Positions 19,552 through 28,594 of a DNA stretch of 47,233 bases are shown piece after piece. This DNA is from Mesorhizobium sp. Its GTDB lineage: Bacteria; Pseudomonadota; Alphaproteobacteria; Rhizobiales; Rhizobiaceae. Below the pieces are notes generated by a model. It did not search any database. It was not told the DNA's origin and saw nothing but the letters and a program-made list of their open reading frames with translations. Each line of letters opens with the position of its first letter. Positions within the stretch are counted from its first letter, which is position 1. The stretch covers positions 1 through 47,233 of the forward strand of contig NZ_SUGA01000043.1 of the NCBI RefSeq assembly GCF_004963255.1, in the 5' to 3' direction. The position numbers were made by a program, and so were the translations under genes.

Positions 19552-20787
19552 ATGATTGAAGCACGGTCCCGGCAAGTCGTCATAGCCGGGGCCGGCATCG
19601 CCGGACTGACGGCAGCACTTGCCTTCGCCGAGCGCGGCTTGCCGGTGAAACTGTTCGAGCAGGCCAAGCAGCTCCAAGCGGCCGGCTCCGGCCTCCAGCT
19701 GGCTCCCAACGCAAGCCGCATCCTGCGCCGGCTTGGCGTACTCGACCGCCTGTTGCCCAACGCGGTCCGGCCCGAAGCGGTGGTGCTGAAGGATGCGAAA
19801 AGCCTGCGCGAGCTGGCCCGCGTGCCGCTTGGAGAGGCGGCCGAGAAGCGCTGGGGTGCGCCCTATCTGGTGGCGCACCGCGCCGACCTGCAGGCGGCCC
19901 TGGCGGAAGAAGTGGCGGATAGGCCCGATATCGAGCTCGTGACCGGCGCGCGGTTGACCGGCATCGCCGCCGACCCGCGAAGCGTGACCGCGACGGTCGA
20001 GGCCGACGGCAAAACCACGTCGCTTGCAGCCGGCCTGCTGGTCGGTGCCGATGGCGTCTGGTCGACGGTTCGCGCGCTGCTTGCTGCCCGGGACTCCGCC
20101 TTCGCGAGAAGCCGCTTCTCGGGCCGACTGGCCTGGCGCACCACCGTTGCGATCGACAGCCCCGCCGGGCAGGCATTTGCCGAGATCGGAGCGGCTGGCT
20201 GCGTCACCACCTTCCTGCATCCCGGCTTCCATTTGGTTGCCTATCCGGTGAGCAAGGGCCGCACCGTCAATCTCGCCGCTTTCACCAGAGGCGAACGCAT
20301 CGCGGAAGGCTGGTCGGGCCATGCCGACCCGGCCATCCTGTCCAATGCCGTGCGTGGCACCGCGGCGATGCTCGCAAAGCTCGTCGCGTTGGCGGGGCCG
20401 TGGACGGCATTTCCAATGCACACTGTCCGGCAACAGCGCTGGGCCGTCCCGCAAGGCATAGCGCTGATCGGCGACGCCGCGCATGCGATGACGCCGTTCG
20501 CGGCGCAGGGCGCGGCGATGGGCATCGAGGACGCCTCGATGCTCGCCAATCTGGTCGCCGATCTTCCGGGCGATCCGGCCCGGGGCCTTGCCATTTGGGA
20601 GAACCTCAGGCGACCGCGCGTCGAAAGGGTGCTCAAGCGCGGCGCGTTCAATCGGCTGACCTGGCACGCCTGGGGACCGGTGGCGGTCGCCCGCAATCTG
20701 GTGCTGGCGACGCGGCCGCCGGAAAAGCTCGCGGCCGACCTGGACTGGCTCTACGGGTGGGAGGAGCGGAAGGTGGAGCGGGGGTAG
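19552..20787 (+). CDS. FAD-dependent monooxygenase (aromatic/UbiH-type)
   Basis: A 411-residue class A flavoprotein monooxygenase. The N-terminal Rossmann fold carries VVIAGAGIAGLTAALAFAERG with the GxGxxG motif; the second FAD motif is GDAAHAMTPFAAQGAAMGIEDA near residue 307, and LVGADGVWSTVR near residue 166 is the DG motif. The family hydroxylates phenols using NAD(P)H and oxygen; salicylate hydroxylase-like members fit best. An upstream in-frame ATG at 19525 would overlap the zinc-finger gene and adds nine residues; the start is uncertain. The substrate is unknown. Confidence 0.9.
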   Translation: MIEARSRQVVIAGAGIAGLTAALAFAERGLPVKLFEQAKQLQAAGSGLQLAPNASRILRRLGVLDRLLPNAVRPEAVVLKDAKSLRELARVPLGEAAEKRWGAPYLVAHRADLQAALAEEVADRPDIELVTGARLTGIAADPRSVTATVEADGKTTSLAAGLLVGADGVWSTVRALLAARDSAFARSRFSGRLAWRTTVAIDSPAGQAFAEIGAAGCVTTFLHPGFHLVAYPVSKGRTVNLAAFTRGERIAEGWSGHADPAILSNAVRGTAAMLAKLVALAGPWTAFPMHTVRQQRWAVPQGIALIGDAAHAMTPFAAQGAAMGIEDASMLANLVADLPGDPARGLAIWENLRRPRVERVLKRGAFNRLTWHAWGPVAVARNLVLATRPPEKLAADLDWLYGWEERKVERG

Positions 20788-20838
20788 CGTCTGTTACAAA
20801 GCTGGACGGAACGCGGCGTTTGCAAGTTCCCATCAGCT

Positions 20839-21507
20839 TCAATCATACAGCCCCATCGACCACCACAGCGATACCGGCAGCGGGTTCCACCAACCCGTGC
20901 GAATGCCGGCGACGCGTAATCCCGCCGCCGTCCAGGTGTTGCAGCCAACCAGCGCGTTGAAACGCCCATTGGCTTCGTAGAAACGATCGTAGGTCGAGTA
21001 GCCGGCTTTCTCGATGGCCACGGGCCCGCCCGTGCCCTGCCGGAAACTCGCCGCGATGTAGTCGAGGAGGGCCGCGAAATGCGCGTCGTCGATGTCGAAG
21101 CCAGCGACATCCGGATGCGGCTCCTTAATCGCGTCGGCGACATCGACATGCATCACCGAGGCGTCGAGCGTCAGCGCCTTCAACACCGGCGCGGCTTTCA
21201 ATTGCGACCATATCGGCGTCTCCAGATAGAAGGCGCGGCCGCCCCAGCCGAAGACGATGTAGCGTGCATCCGAGGCATCCATCGGCAGACCGGCATCGGC
21301 CAGGAAGGCGAAGCGCCGGCGAATGCCGTCATCGAGAGGGACAGCGATGTCGGTGTGGATCGGGTTCTTCAGCACCAATATGCGCCGCGTCCCCTCGCCT
21401 TTGGCCATCGCCGCGGGCCAGAGCGGGCGCGGCACCAACGTGCCGAGCGCGGCGGCGAGAAGCAGCGCGGCAACCAGCATCAGCAGGTATCGCAGGAGTC
21501 TTCTCAT
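20839..21507 (-). CDS. DUF2459/TIGR02117 family membrane-anchored protein
   Basis: A 222-residue protein with one N-terminal membrane helix (about 4-22) followed by a periplasmic domain. The conserved segments NPIHTDIAVPL, FGWGGRAFYLETP, CNTWTAAGLR and WNPLPVSLWWSM match the TIGR02117 (DUF2459) family, found widely in alphaproteobacteria and of unknown function. The start is doubtful: ATG 21507 lacks a ribosome site, while 21537 would add ten residues and begin at the edge of the palindromic repeat. The repeat may therefore have brought in, or disturbed, its promoter. Confidence 0.85.
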   Translation of the reverse strand: MRRLLRYLLMLVAALLLAAALGTLVPRPLWPAAMAKGEGTRRILVLKNPIHTDIAVPLDDGIRRRFAFLADAGLPMDASDARYIVFGWGGRAFYLETPIWSQLKAAPVLKALTLDASVMHVDVADAIKEPHPDVAGFDIDDAHFAALLDYIAASFRQGTGGPVAIEKAGYSTYDRFYEANGRFNALVGCNTWTAAGLRVAGIRTGWWNPLPVSLWWSMGLYD

Positions 21508-21536
21508 TGAGCGCGGCGCCGAAGCCGTCCGTGACA

Positions 21537-21695
21537 TCGTCATACTCGGGCTTGACCCGAGTATCCATGCCGTGACTGCTGCCGTGAGGTGCGACGGTGC
21601 AAAATTCTGCAATCATCGCAGCGCTTTAGCGTCACGGCATGGATCCTAGGGTCTGCGCGCGTCGCTTCGCTCCTTGCTACGCCCCAGGATGACGA
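21537..21695. repeat. MITE-like palindromic repeat element
   Basis: A 159-base unit whose ends are imperfect inverted repeats: TCGTCATACTCGGG (21537-21550) against CCCCAGGATGACGA (21682-21695). Nested inside are CCATGCCGTGAC (21565-21576) and its complement GTCACGGCATGG (21631-21642), and a local hairpin ATACTCGGG/CCCGAGTAT (21542-21564). It contains no gene. It fits the non-coding palindromic elements common between genes of Mesorhizobium-type genomes and lies between the DUF2459 gene and the end of the aap operon. Confidence 0.82.
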
Positions 21696-21741
21696 CCGCG
21701 TGGTTGCTGCGGGCCTCCGAGACTGTCACCCAGTAGCCCGC

Positions 21742-22545
21742 TCAGTGCAGGATCTGCGACAGAAACAGCTTCGTCCGCTCATGGCGCGGATGGTCGAAGA
21801 ACTCGGCCGGGGTGTTCTGCTCGACGATCTGGCCCTGATCCATGAAGATCACCCGGTTGGCGACCTTGCGGGCAAAGCCCATCTCGTGGGTGACGCAGAG
21901 CATCGTCATGCCCTCTTCCGCCAGACCCACCATCGTCTCCAGCACTTCCTTGATCATCTCGGGATCAAGCGCCGAGGTCGGCTCGTCGAACAGCATGATG
22001 CGCGGGTTCATGCAGAGCGAGCGTGCGATCGCCACACGCTGCTGCTGGCCGCCGGAGAGCTGGCCCGGGTATTTGTTTGCCTGTTCCGGGATCTTGACGC
22101 GCTTGAGGAAATGCATGGCGATTTCCTCGGCCTGCTTCTTCGGCATCTTGCGCACCCAGATCGGCGCCAGCGTGCAGTTCTCGAGAATCGTCAGATGCGG
22201 GAACAGGTTGAAATGCTGGAACACCATGCCGACCTCGCGGCGGACCTCGTCAATCTTCTTCAGATCGTTGGTGAGCTCCTTGCCGTCGACGATGATCTTG
22301 CCCTTCTGGTGCTCTTCCAGCCGGTTGATGCAGCGGATCATGGTCGATTTGCCGGAGCCGGAGGGACCGCAAATGACGATGCGCTCGCCGCGCATCACCT
22401 TGAGGTTGATGTCCTTCAGGACATGGAACTCGCCATACCATTTGTGCATGCCGACGATGTCGATGGCGACATCGGTGGTCGAGATGTGCATCTTCTTGGC
22501 ATCGACCTTCAGGTCTTCCGCGCTGACCGCGTTTTCGGTGGACAT
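21742..22545 (-). CDS. aapP: General L-amino-acid ABC transporter, ATP-binding protein
   Basis: A 267-residue ABC ATPase, last gene of the aap operon. Start at MSTENAVSAE (ATG 22545) with AAAGGGGAAA upstream. Walker A is GPSGSGKST, the signature LSGGQQQR, Walker B IMLFDEPTSALD, and the switch histidine lies in CVTHEMGFA, so the enzyme should be active. It closely resembles the GlnQ/AapP group that drives polar amino-acid uptake. The gap to aapM is 16 bases. In rhizobia the Aap system imports a broad range of L-amino acids and is needed for good nitrogen fixation in nodules. Confidence 0.97.
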   Translation of the reverse strand: MSTENAVSAEDLKVDAKKMHISTTDVAIDIVGMHKWYGEFHVLKDINLKVMRGERIVICGPSGSGKSTMIRCINRLEEHQKGKIIVDGKELTNDLKKIDEVRREVGMVFQHFNLFPHLTILENCTLAPIWVRKMPKKQAEEIAMHFLKRVKIPEQANKYPGQLSGGQQQRVAIARSLCMNPRIMLFDEPTSALDPEMIKEVLETMVGLAEEGMTMLCVTHEMGFARKVANRVIFMDQGQIVEQNTPAEFFDHPRHERTKLFLSQILH

Positions 22546-22561
22546 GGCCAATTTCCCCTTT

Positions 22562-23719
22562 TTATCTCTTATACCCGGTGTCGAGCCGGCGTTCGGTGTA
22601 CATTGAATAGCGCGACATGCCGAAGCACAACAGCCAGAAGACAAAGGCGGCAAAGATCAGGCCGGACTTCGGGGTCTGCGGCGTCGCCCAGTTCGGGTCG
22701 GCGAAGTTCTGCTTCACCACGCCGAGCAGGTCGAACATCGAGATGATCAGGACCAGGCTGGTGTCCTTGAGCATGCCGATGAAGGTGTTGACGATGCCTG
22801 GGATGACCAGCTTCAGCGCCTGCGGCAGCACGATCAGGCCCATCTTCTGCCAGTAGCCGAGACCGAGCGAATCGGCGCCTTCATACTGGCCCTTCGGGAT
22901 CGCCTGCAGGCCGCCGCGGATCACTTCCGCCATATAGGCGGCGGCAAACAGCGACACGCCGATAAGGGCCCGCAGGTATTTGTCGAAGCTGACGCCTTCC
23001 GGCAGGAACAGCGGCAGCATGACGCTGGCGAAGAACAGCACCGTGATCAGCGGAATGCCGCGCACCGTCTCGATGAAGACGACGCATAGCCATTTGATGA
23101 TCGGCATCTTCGAGCGCCGACCGAGCGCCAGCACGATGCCCATCGGCAGCGACACGGCAATGCCGACGAAAGACAGGCTGAGCGTGACCAGCAATCCGCC
23201 CCAACGCGGGGTCTCGACATGCGGCAGGCCGAACACGCCGCCGACCAGCAGGAAGAAGGCGACGATCGGCAGCGCCACGAAGAGCAGGAGCGCGTTCAAC
23301 CCCTTGCGCGGCACGCGCGGGATCAGCATCGGCACCAGCAGCGCCACGAACAGGATGGCGACCAGAATCGGCCGCCAGCGCTCCTCGACCGGATAGGTGC
23401 CGAACATGAACTGGCCGAACTTGGCGTTGACGAAGGCCCAGCAGGCGCCGGTCCAACCGTCGGGCTGGATGCCGCCTTGCGAAGCGGTCGTGCATACCGT
23501 GCGGTCGGGGCCGGTCCAAACGGCGTTGATGAAGGCCCAGTTGACGATTTGCGGCAAGACCCACACCACGATGGCGATGCCCAGCACCGTGAGGATCGTG
23601 TCGCCGACCGAGCCGATCAGGTTCTTGCGCACCCAGGCATAAGCGCCGCGTTCGGTAGGCGGCGCCGGCTGCGCCAGCGCCATCTCGGTGCGCACCCAGG
23701 ACATATCGTGTTCCTGCAT
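22562..23719 (-). CDS. aapM: General L-amino-acid ABC transporter, permease AapM
   Basis: A 385-residue inner-membrane permease. An N-terminal helix at about 36-58 is followed by a long loop, which is typical for AapM/AapQ and unlike shorter His/Glu/Gln permeases. The C-terminal half has the permease domain, with the EAA-type loop visible around YEGADSLGLGYWQKMGLIVLPQAL. It pairs with AapQ to form the channel and contacts the ATPase AapP. The stop lies 16 bases before the aapP start, and it begins four bases after the aapQ stop, so all three are translated from one message. Confidence 0.96.
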   Translation of the reverse strand: MQEHDMSWVRTEMALAQPAPPTERGAYAWVRKNLIGSVGDTILTVLGIAIVVWVLPQIVNWAFINAVWTGPDRTVCTTASQGGIQPDGWTGACWAFVNAKFGQFMFGTYPVEERWRPILVAILFVALLVPMLIPRVPRKGLNALLLFVALPIVAFFLLVGGVFGLPHVETPRWGGLLVTLSLSFVGIAVSLPMGIVLALGRRSKMPIIKWLCVVFIETVRGIPLITVLFFASVMLPLFLPEGVSFDKYLRALIGVSLFAAAYMAEVIRGGLQAIPKGQYEGADSLGLGYWQKMGLIVLPQALKLVIPGIVNTFIGMLKDTSLVLIISMFDLLGVVKQNFADPNWATPQTPKSGLIFAAFVFWLLCFGMSRYSMYTERRLDTGYKR

Positions 23720-23723
23720 GGCC

Positions 23724-24911
23724 TTACCTCTCCACCAGCGCCATTCTGGCGTTGACGATGTTCATGACAAAGGACGTCACCAGGCTCAGCACCAGATAGG
23801 CGATCATCATGATGAACACGCCCTCGACCGCCTGTCCGGTCTGGTTCAGCACGGTGCCGGCGGTGGCCGTCAGATCGGGATAACCGATGGCAATCGCCAG
23901 CGATGAGTTCTTGGTCAGGTTCAAATACTGGCTGGTGAGCGGCGGGATGACGATGCGCATTGCCTGCGGGATCACCACCAGCCGCAGGATCGGACCGGAG
24001 CGCAGGCCAAGCGCCGCTGCCGCCTCGGTCTGGCCCTTGCTGACGCCCCTGATGCCGGCGCGCACGATCTCGGCGATGAAGGCCGCGGTGTAAAAGGATA
24101 GCGCCAGCAGCAGCGACAGGAACTCCGGCTTGATCCAGAAGCCGCCGGTCAGGTTGAAGGTCGACTGCTTCGGGAAATCGAAGGTGAGCGGCATGCCGCC
24201 GAGCAGGAAAGCAAGCACCGGCAGGCCGATGATGAGAGCGACCGACGTCCAGAACACCGGGAATTGCTGGCCGGTTGCCAGCTGCCGCTGCCGCGCCCTG
24301 TGGGCGACGAACCAGGCCATCGCAATGGCGAGCAGCAATGCCACGCCGATCAGCCAGGAGCCATCTCCCCAGACGACGCGCGGCAGATAGAAACCACGTT
24401 GGTTGAGGAAGGAGCCAAAAGGCAAATGGATGCTCTCGCGCGGCGGCGGCAGCACCGCGAGCACGCCGGAATACCAAAAGAAGATGACCAGCAGCGGCGG
24501 GATGTTGCGGAAGACCTCGACATAGACCGTGCAGATCTTGCGGATCAGCCAGTTCTGCGACAGCCGGCCGATGCCGATCAGGAAGCCGACGACAGTGGCA
24601 AGCACGATGCCGGCGACGGCAATGATGATCGTGTTGAGCAAGCCGACGACCAGCGCTCGGAAATAGGTCGAGTCGGACGTGTAGGTGATCGGCGTGTCGG
24701 AGATGTCGAAGCCGGCCCTGCTCTTGAGGAAGCCGAAGCCTGAAGCGATGTGCAGGCGCTGGAGGTTCTCGATGACGTTGTGGACGATCCACCAGATCGA
24801 GCTGAACAGCAGGATCACCACCAACGTCTGAAAGAACAGGCTGCGTATTCTCGGGTCATTGATGAAGGAGCCGCGGCTCGGCTCCCCGCGAAGGATTTCC
24901 TGCGAAGCCAT
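23724..24911 (-). CDS. aapQ: General L-amino-acid ABC transporter, permease AapQ
   Basis: A 395-residue inner-membrane permease, partner of AapM. Helices start at about 25-45; the large segment around residues 50-85 and the insert near 160-180 are characteristic of AapQ. The permease domain spans about 85-390 and includes the coupling loop EAAAALGLRSGPILRLVVIPQAM. It begins 62 bases downstream of aapJ, with a perfect hairpin in that gap, which would allow the binding protein to be made in excess over the membrane parts. Confidence 0.96.
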   Translation of the reverse strand: MASQEILRGEPSRGSFINDPRIRSLFFQTLVVILLFSSIWWIVHNVIENLQRLHIASGFGFLKSRAGFDISDTPITYTSDSTYFRALVVGLLNTIIIAVAGIVLATVVGFLIGIGRLSQNWLIRKICTVYVEVFRNIPPLLVIFFWYSGVLAVLPPPRESIHLPFGSFLNQRGFYLPRVVWGDGSWLIGVALLLAIAMAWFVAHRARQRQLATGQQFPVFWTSVALIIGLPVLAFLLGGMPLTFDFPKQSTFNLTGGFWIKPEFLSLLLALSFYTAAFIAEIVRAGIRGVSKGQTEAAAALGLRSGPILRLVVIPQAMRIVIPPLTSQYLNLTKNSSLAIAIGYPDLTATAGTVLNQTGQAVEGVFIMMIAYLVLSLVTSFVMNIVNARMALVER

Positions 24912-24934
24912 GGACCGTCCCCTGGAAAGAGAAA

Positions 24935-24961
24935 CCGGGAGGCAGACGACCTGCCTCCCGG
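24935..24961 (-). promoter_or_regulatory. Intercistronic hairpin between aapJ and aapQ
   Basis: CCGGGAGGCAG (24935-24945) pairs perfectly with CTGCCTCCCGG (24951-24961) around a five-base loop. There is no T-run, so it is unlikely to be a full terminator. Its place after the binding-protein gene suggests an mRNA stabiliser or partial attenuator. Confidence 0.75.
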
Positions 24962-24973
24962 ATCACGTTTCAA

Positions 24974-26002
24974 TCAGCGGATCGGCGGGCCGTATTGCAG
25001 GCCGCCCTTGGTCCACAGCGCGTTGATGCCGCGCGCGATCTTGAGCGGGCTGCCCGAACCGACATTGCGCTCGAACATTTCACCGTAGTTGCCGACAGCC
25101 TTGACGATGTTGACAACCCAGTCGTTGGAAAGGCCGAGATCGGCGCCGTACTTGCCGTCCGGCTCGGTGCCGAGAAGGCGCTGGATGTTCGGGTCGGTCG
25201 AGGTCTTCATCTCCTCGACATTCGCCTGGGTAACGCCGGCCTCCTCGGCGTTGAGCAGCGCGAAATAGGTCCAGCGCGCGATGTGGGCCCACTGGTCGTC
25301 GCCCTGGCGCACGGCCGGGCCGAGCGGCTCCTTGGAGATGATCTCGGGCAGCACGACGTGATCGGCCGGCGAGGACAGCGTCAGGCGGATGCCATAGAGG
25401 CCGGACTGGTCGGTGGTGTAAGCGTCGCAGCGGCCGGCATCATAGGCGGCGTTGACCTCTTCCAGCTTCTCGAACACGACGGGGTTGTATTCCATCTTGT
25501 TCTTCTTGAAGTAGTCGGCGAGGTTCAGCTCGGTCGTGGTGCCGCTCTGCACGCAGACGGCGGCGCCCGAAAGCTGCAGCGCCGAGTTCACGCCCGGCAG
25601 CTTCTTGGCGTTGATCATGAAGCCCTGACCGTCATAGTAGGTGACGCCGACGAAATCGAGGCCGAGCGCGCTGTCGCGGTTGCTGGTCCAGGTGGTGTTG
25701 CGCGACAGTATGTCGATCTCGCCCGACTGCAGCGCGGTGAAACGCTCCTTGGCGCTGAGCGGCGTGAACTTGACCTTGGAGGCGTCACCGAAAACGGCGG
25801 CCGCAACGGCGCGACAGAAGTCCGCGTCGATGCCTTTCCAGTCACCCTTGTCGTCCGGCGCCGAAAAGCCGGCGAGACCGGTCGAGACGCCGCACTGGAG
25901 AAAACCCTTCTGCTTCACGGTATCGAGCGTGCCTGCCGAAGCGGCGGACGCCATGAACCCGAGCGCGGCGGCGCCAAGAATCCCGATTGCAATGTGTTTC
26001 AT
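24974..26002 (-). CDS. aapJ: General L-amino-acid ABC transporter, substrate-binding protein
   Basis: A 342-residue periplasmic binding protein, first gene of aapJQMP. The start is ATG 26002, giving a signal peptide (MKHIAIGILGAAALGFMAS then ASAG cleavage). The mature protein has the family-3 solute-binding fold with LQCGVSTGLAGFS, GIDADFCRAVAAAVFGD and LSAKERFTALQSGEIDIL early on, and the C-terminal DWVVNIVKAVGNYGEMFERN. The frame could continue upstream to 26263 but that extension is not secretory and should be ignored. It has a long upstream region shared with metC. Confidence 0.97.
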   Translation of the reverse strand: MKHIAIGILGAAALGFMASAASAGTLDTVKQKGFLQCGVSTGLAGFSAPDDKGDWKGIDADFCRAVAAAVFGDASKVKFTPLSAKERFTALQSGEIDILSRNTTWTSNRDSALGLDFVGVTYYDGQGFMINAKKLPGVNSALQLSGAAVCVQSGTTTELNLADYFKKNKMEYNPVVFEKLEEVNAAYDAGRCDAYTTDQSGLYGIRLTLSSPADHVVLPEIISKEPLGPAVRQGDDQWAHIARWTYFALLNAEEAGVTQANVEEMKTSTDPNIQRLLGTEPDGKYGADLGLSNDWVVNIVKAVGNYGEMFERNVGSGSPLKIARGINALWTKGGLQYGPPIR

Positions 26003-26467
26003 GACCCACAGACCCTTTTCTGTTACAGGCGCCCCTGCTGCCAGGCGACGCTTGATCTTTTTTCGTTGTGAATGCAGCTCCCACTTCAAGGCCCACTCCC
26101 GGACCTGCATCGGTTGCCGATGCGCTGCCTCCCATTCACGAAACGCATCGAAGGCGATTATTCCTGTGAGGTCAAGGGAAATGACCGAAAGCCCAAAGGT
26201 TTGAAAAGCAATTGCCGCAAATGCCTGAATTGCGGACAAGAGCCCATGAAATCGGCAGGCCATGCGAACAAATCAGTCAAGTTGCAGCGGCGCGAATCCA
26301 TGATCCGGCGGCCGAATCCGCTTCGGCAATAGCGGTGCTTTATTGGGCGCAGGCGGGGTTGGATTGGCCCAGCCGAAGACGGGCTTTTGGCGAGCCTGGC
26401 GCGGTTGCGCGGGCTTGGCCGCAGCTTTATGGCTGGTGCCCTGACATCATTCGATAGGCGACGAACA
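26003..26467. other. Shared upstream region of aapJ and metC, no gene seen
   Basis: The 465 bases between the divergent aapJ and metC genes contain short open frames on both strands, none with a ribosome site or credible product. The promoters of both genes must lie here; I did not find a clear sigma-54 site or a known riboswitch. Unusual length for this genome suggests regulatory sequence or a decayed gene. Confidence 0.5.
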
Positions 26468-27640
26468 ATGGCTAAAGACGGCATCGGAATGGGCACCAAC
26501 ACGCTGCTTGCCCATTCCGGCAACAACCCGCGTGACTATTTCGGCTTCGTCAACCCGCCGGTCGTGCACGCCTCCACGGTGCTTTACCAAGATGCCGCCT
26601 CGATGGCCGGACGCAGCCAGAAATACACTTACGGCACGCGCGGCACGCCGACGATGGATGCGCTGACGCTCGCCGTCGACGCGCTGGAAGGCTCGGCCGG
26701 CACCATCGCGGTGCCTTCGGGACTGGCGGCGGTGACGGTGCCGCTGCTCGCCTTCCTCGCCGCGGGCGACCATCTGCTGATCGTCGACAGCGTCTACCAC
26801 CCGACGCGCCACTTCGCCGATACGATGCTGAAGCGGCTTGGCGTGGAGGTCGAATATTACGAGCCGCGAATCGGCGCCGGCATCGCCTCGTTGATCAGGC
26901 CCAACACAAAAGTGGTGTTCACCGAATCGCCGGGATCGAACACCTATGAGATCCAGGACATACCGGCCATCGCCAAGGCGGCGCATGAAGCGGGCGCCAT
27001 CGTGATGATGGACAACACCTGGGCGACGCCGCTCTATTTCAAACCGCTCGACCATGGCGTCGACATCTCGATCCATGCGGCGACGAAATATCCGGCCGGC
27101 CATTCCGACGTGCTGCTCGGCCTGGTTTCGGCCAACGAGGCCTGCTGGACGAAGCTTTATGATGGCTTCTGCACGCTCGGTTGCTGTTCGGGACCCGACG
27201 ACATCTACCAGGTGCTGCGGGGACTGCGCACGATGGGGGTGCGACTCGAGCATCATCGCAAGAGCGCGCTTGATATCGCGCGCTGGCTGGAAGAGCAGCC
27301 GGGCGTCGCGCGGGTGCTGCACCCGGCGCTGGAAAGCCATCCCGACCATGCGCTGTGGAAGCGCGATTTCTGCGGCTCGAGCGGCGTCTTCTCGATCGTG
27401 CTCAAGGGCAGCGGGCAGAAGGCCCAGCACGCCTTCCTCAACGCGCTCAAGATCTTCGGCCTCGGCTATTCCTGGGGCGGCTATGAGAGCCTCGCCGTGC
27501 CGGTTCACCTCGGCGACCGCACGCTTACCAAGGGTTCGTATGCTGGTCCGCTGATCCGCCTGCAGATCGGGCTGGAGGATGTCGAGGACCTCAAGGCCGA
27601 CATCGCCCGCGGGCTCGCCGCGGCGGCTGCCGCCGAGTGA
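26468..27640 (+). CDS. metC: Cystathionine beta-lyase (PLP trans-sulfuration enzyme)
   Basis: A 390-residue PLP enzyme of the Cys/Met metabolism family, starting at MAKDGIGMGT. The cofactor lysine is in SIHAATKYPAGHSD (about residue 212), and YTYGTRGTPT, VPSGLAAVTV, FTESPGSNTYEIQDI and MMDNTWATPLYF are typical cofactor- and substrate-binding segments. MetC-type members split cystathionine to homocysteine, pyruvate and ammonia in methionine synthesis. Related enzymes (gamma-lyase, gamma-synthase) share these motifs, but the overall sequence fits bacterial MetC. It is divergent from aapJ, an arrangement seen in other rhizobia. Confidence 0.9.
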   Translation: MAKDGIGMGTNTLLAHSGNNPRDYFGFVNPPVVHASTVLYQDAASMAGRSQKYTYGTRGTPTMDALTLAVDALEGSAGTIAVPSGLAAVTVPLLAFLAAGDHLLIVDSVYHPTRHFADTMLKRLGVEVEYYEPRIGAGIASLIRPNTKVVFTESPGSNTYEIQDIPAIAKAAHEAGAIVMMDNTWATPLYFKPLDHGVDISIHAATKYPAGHSDVLLGLVSANEACWTKLYDGFCTLGCCSGPDDIYQVLRGLRTMGVRLEHHRKSALDIARWLEEQPGVARVLHPALESHPDHALWKRDFCGSSGVFSIVLKGSGQKAQHAFLNALKIFGLGYSWGGYESLAVPVHLGDRTLTKGSYAGPLIRLQIGLEDVEDLKADIARGLAAAAAAE

Positions 27641-27712
27641 CGAACTGATGCCGGCGACATGGTGCGCCGGGCGCTTGCGCGCGATCCGGGTGCGTGCCGC
27701 GCCACCAGCCAG

Positions 27713-28363
27713 TCAAGCGAGGCGCGGCGCGCCTCGCTTGATTTCATGATGGTCGTGATCCTTGTGCCGGTGCCGGTGCGCCGCCTGCTTTGCCCGGTTG
27801 CCGCAGGCCGCCATGCTGCACCAGCGGCGCCTGTGGCCGCGGGTATGATCGGCAAAAAGCATCGTGCAGGCCGGTCCCTCGCAAGCCTTCACATGTGAAA
27901 AATTCTCGGTGCAGACGAGTTTGGCCAGCGCCTCTCCGATCGGCAGAAGGAGCGCCTCGGGTGTGCGCCACTTGCGGACCGTCTGAAGCCCAAACGCCGC
28001 GTCGCCGTCGGCCAGCGCGATCCGGCTGAAGGTCTCGTCGCGTTCAAGCAAGCGGTTGAGCGGGTCGAGCTCCGCGATATCCGCAGCGATCAGCGCCCGC
28101 CCCTTGTGTCCGTACACAAAGCCCCTGAACCATTCGCGCAAATGCCGCGCCTGATCGGCGACCTTGTCGAGCTCGCCGGGCAGCGCCTGGCCGCGAATCG
28201 CCACCAGCGCTTCCGCCGGCACCAGCCGCGCCTGCCCAAGCCAGTCCAGCAAGCCCTCGCCGTCGTCGATCCAATCGACCGGCGCGTCGAGCGGGGTGGC
28301 GATCGAGTTCAGAAAATCCAGGCCGGGCGCGTCGCCGACGAAAAGCGCGGGTGGGCGAACCAT
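27713..28363 (-). CDS. CGNR zinc-finger domain (ABATE) regulator
   Basis: A 216-residue protein with an N-terminal ABATE-type domain (about 1-150, starting LFVGDAPGLDFLNS) and a C-terminal CGNR zinc finger with C-x4-C and C-x4-C pairs ending MAACGNRAKQAAHRHR (about 180-200). The start at ATG 28363 is preceded by GGAAAGGAAG. The family is thought to comprise stress-responsive DNA-binding regulators. The histidine-rich C-terminal tail (HRHRHKDHDHH) may also bind metal. It is divergent from a hydrolase-SDR operon with TAACCG repeats between, so it is the likely regulator of that operon. Confidence 0.88.
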   Translation of the reverse strand: MVRPPALFVGDAPGLDFLNSIATPLDAPVDWIDDGEGLLDWLGQARLVPAEALVAIRGQALPGELDKVADQARHLREWFRGFVYGHKGRALIAADIAELDPLNRLLERDETFSRIALADGDAAFGLQTVRKWRTPEALLLPIGEALAKLVCTENFSHVKACEGPACTMLFADHTRGHRRRWCSMAACGNRAKQAAHRHRHKDHDHHEIKRGAPRLA

Positions 28364-28428
28364 CGAAACTTCCTTTCCACTCCAAGCGGCTTCCGCCGTG
28401 GCGTCCATCGGTGAACACGACTCCGTGA

Positions 28429-28500
28429 TAACCGGTTCGGAGCTTCTTGACAAGTTATGCGGAAAGGTAATAACCGTTCTAAATAGGTCAATACGGTTAC
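28429..28500. promoter_or_regulatory. TAACCG repeats between CGNR regulator and hydrolase operon
   Basis: Three copies of TAACCG occur: 28429-28434 (inside the palindrome AACCGGTT), 28471-28476, and on the other strand 28494-28499. The last two face each other (GTAATAACCG and CGGTTAC). Just before lies TTGACA (28447-28452), which could be a -35 box for the forward operon. The set looks like operator sites for the CGNR protein. Confidence 0.5.
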
Positions 28501-28594
28501 AGACCCACGAAAGGATCCGATAAGTCAGCGAAGCAAATGAATGTCGTTTGATTATCGAGCGCTCGGATCAATGGGGCGACCTGGACCAAGGTCA

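Noticed and set aside
26003..26263. N-terminal extension of AapJ
   Set aside because: The added 87 residues contain no signal and precede a complete signal peptide with its own start.
26072..26332. 86-codon frame with several cysteines between aapJ and metC
   Set aside because: Cysteine spacing does not match a known zinc finger, there is no ribosome site, and it lies in the likely promoter region.
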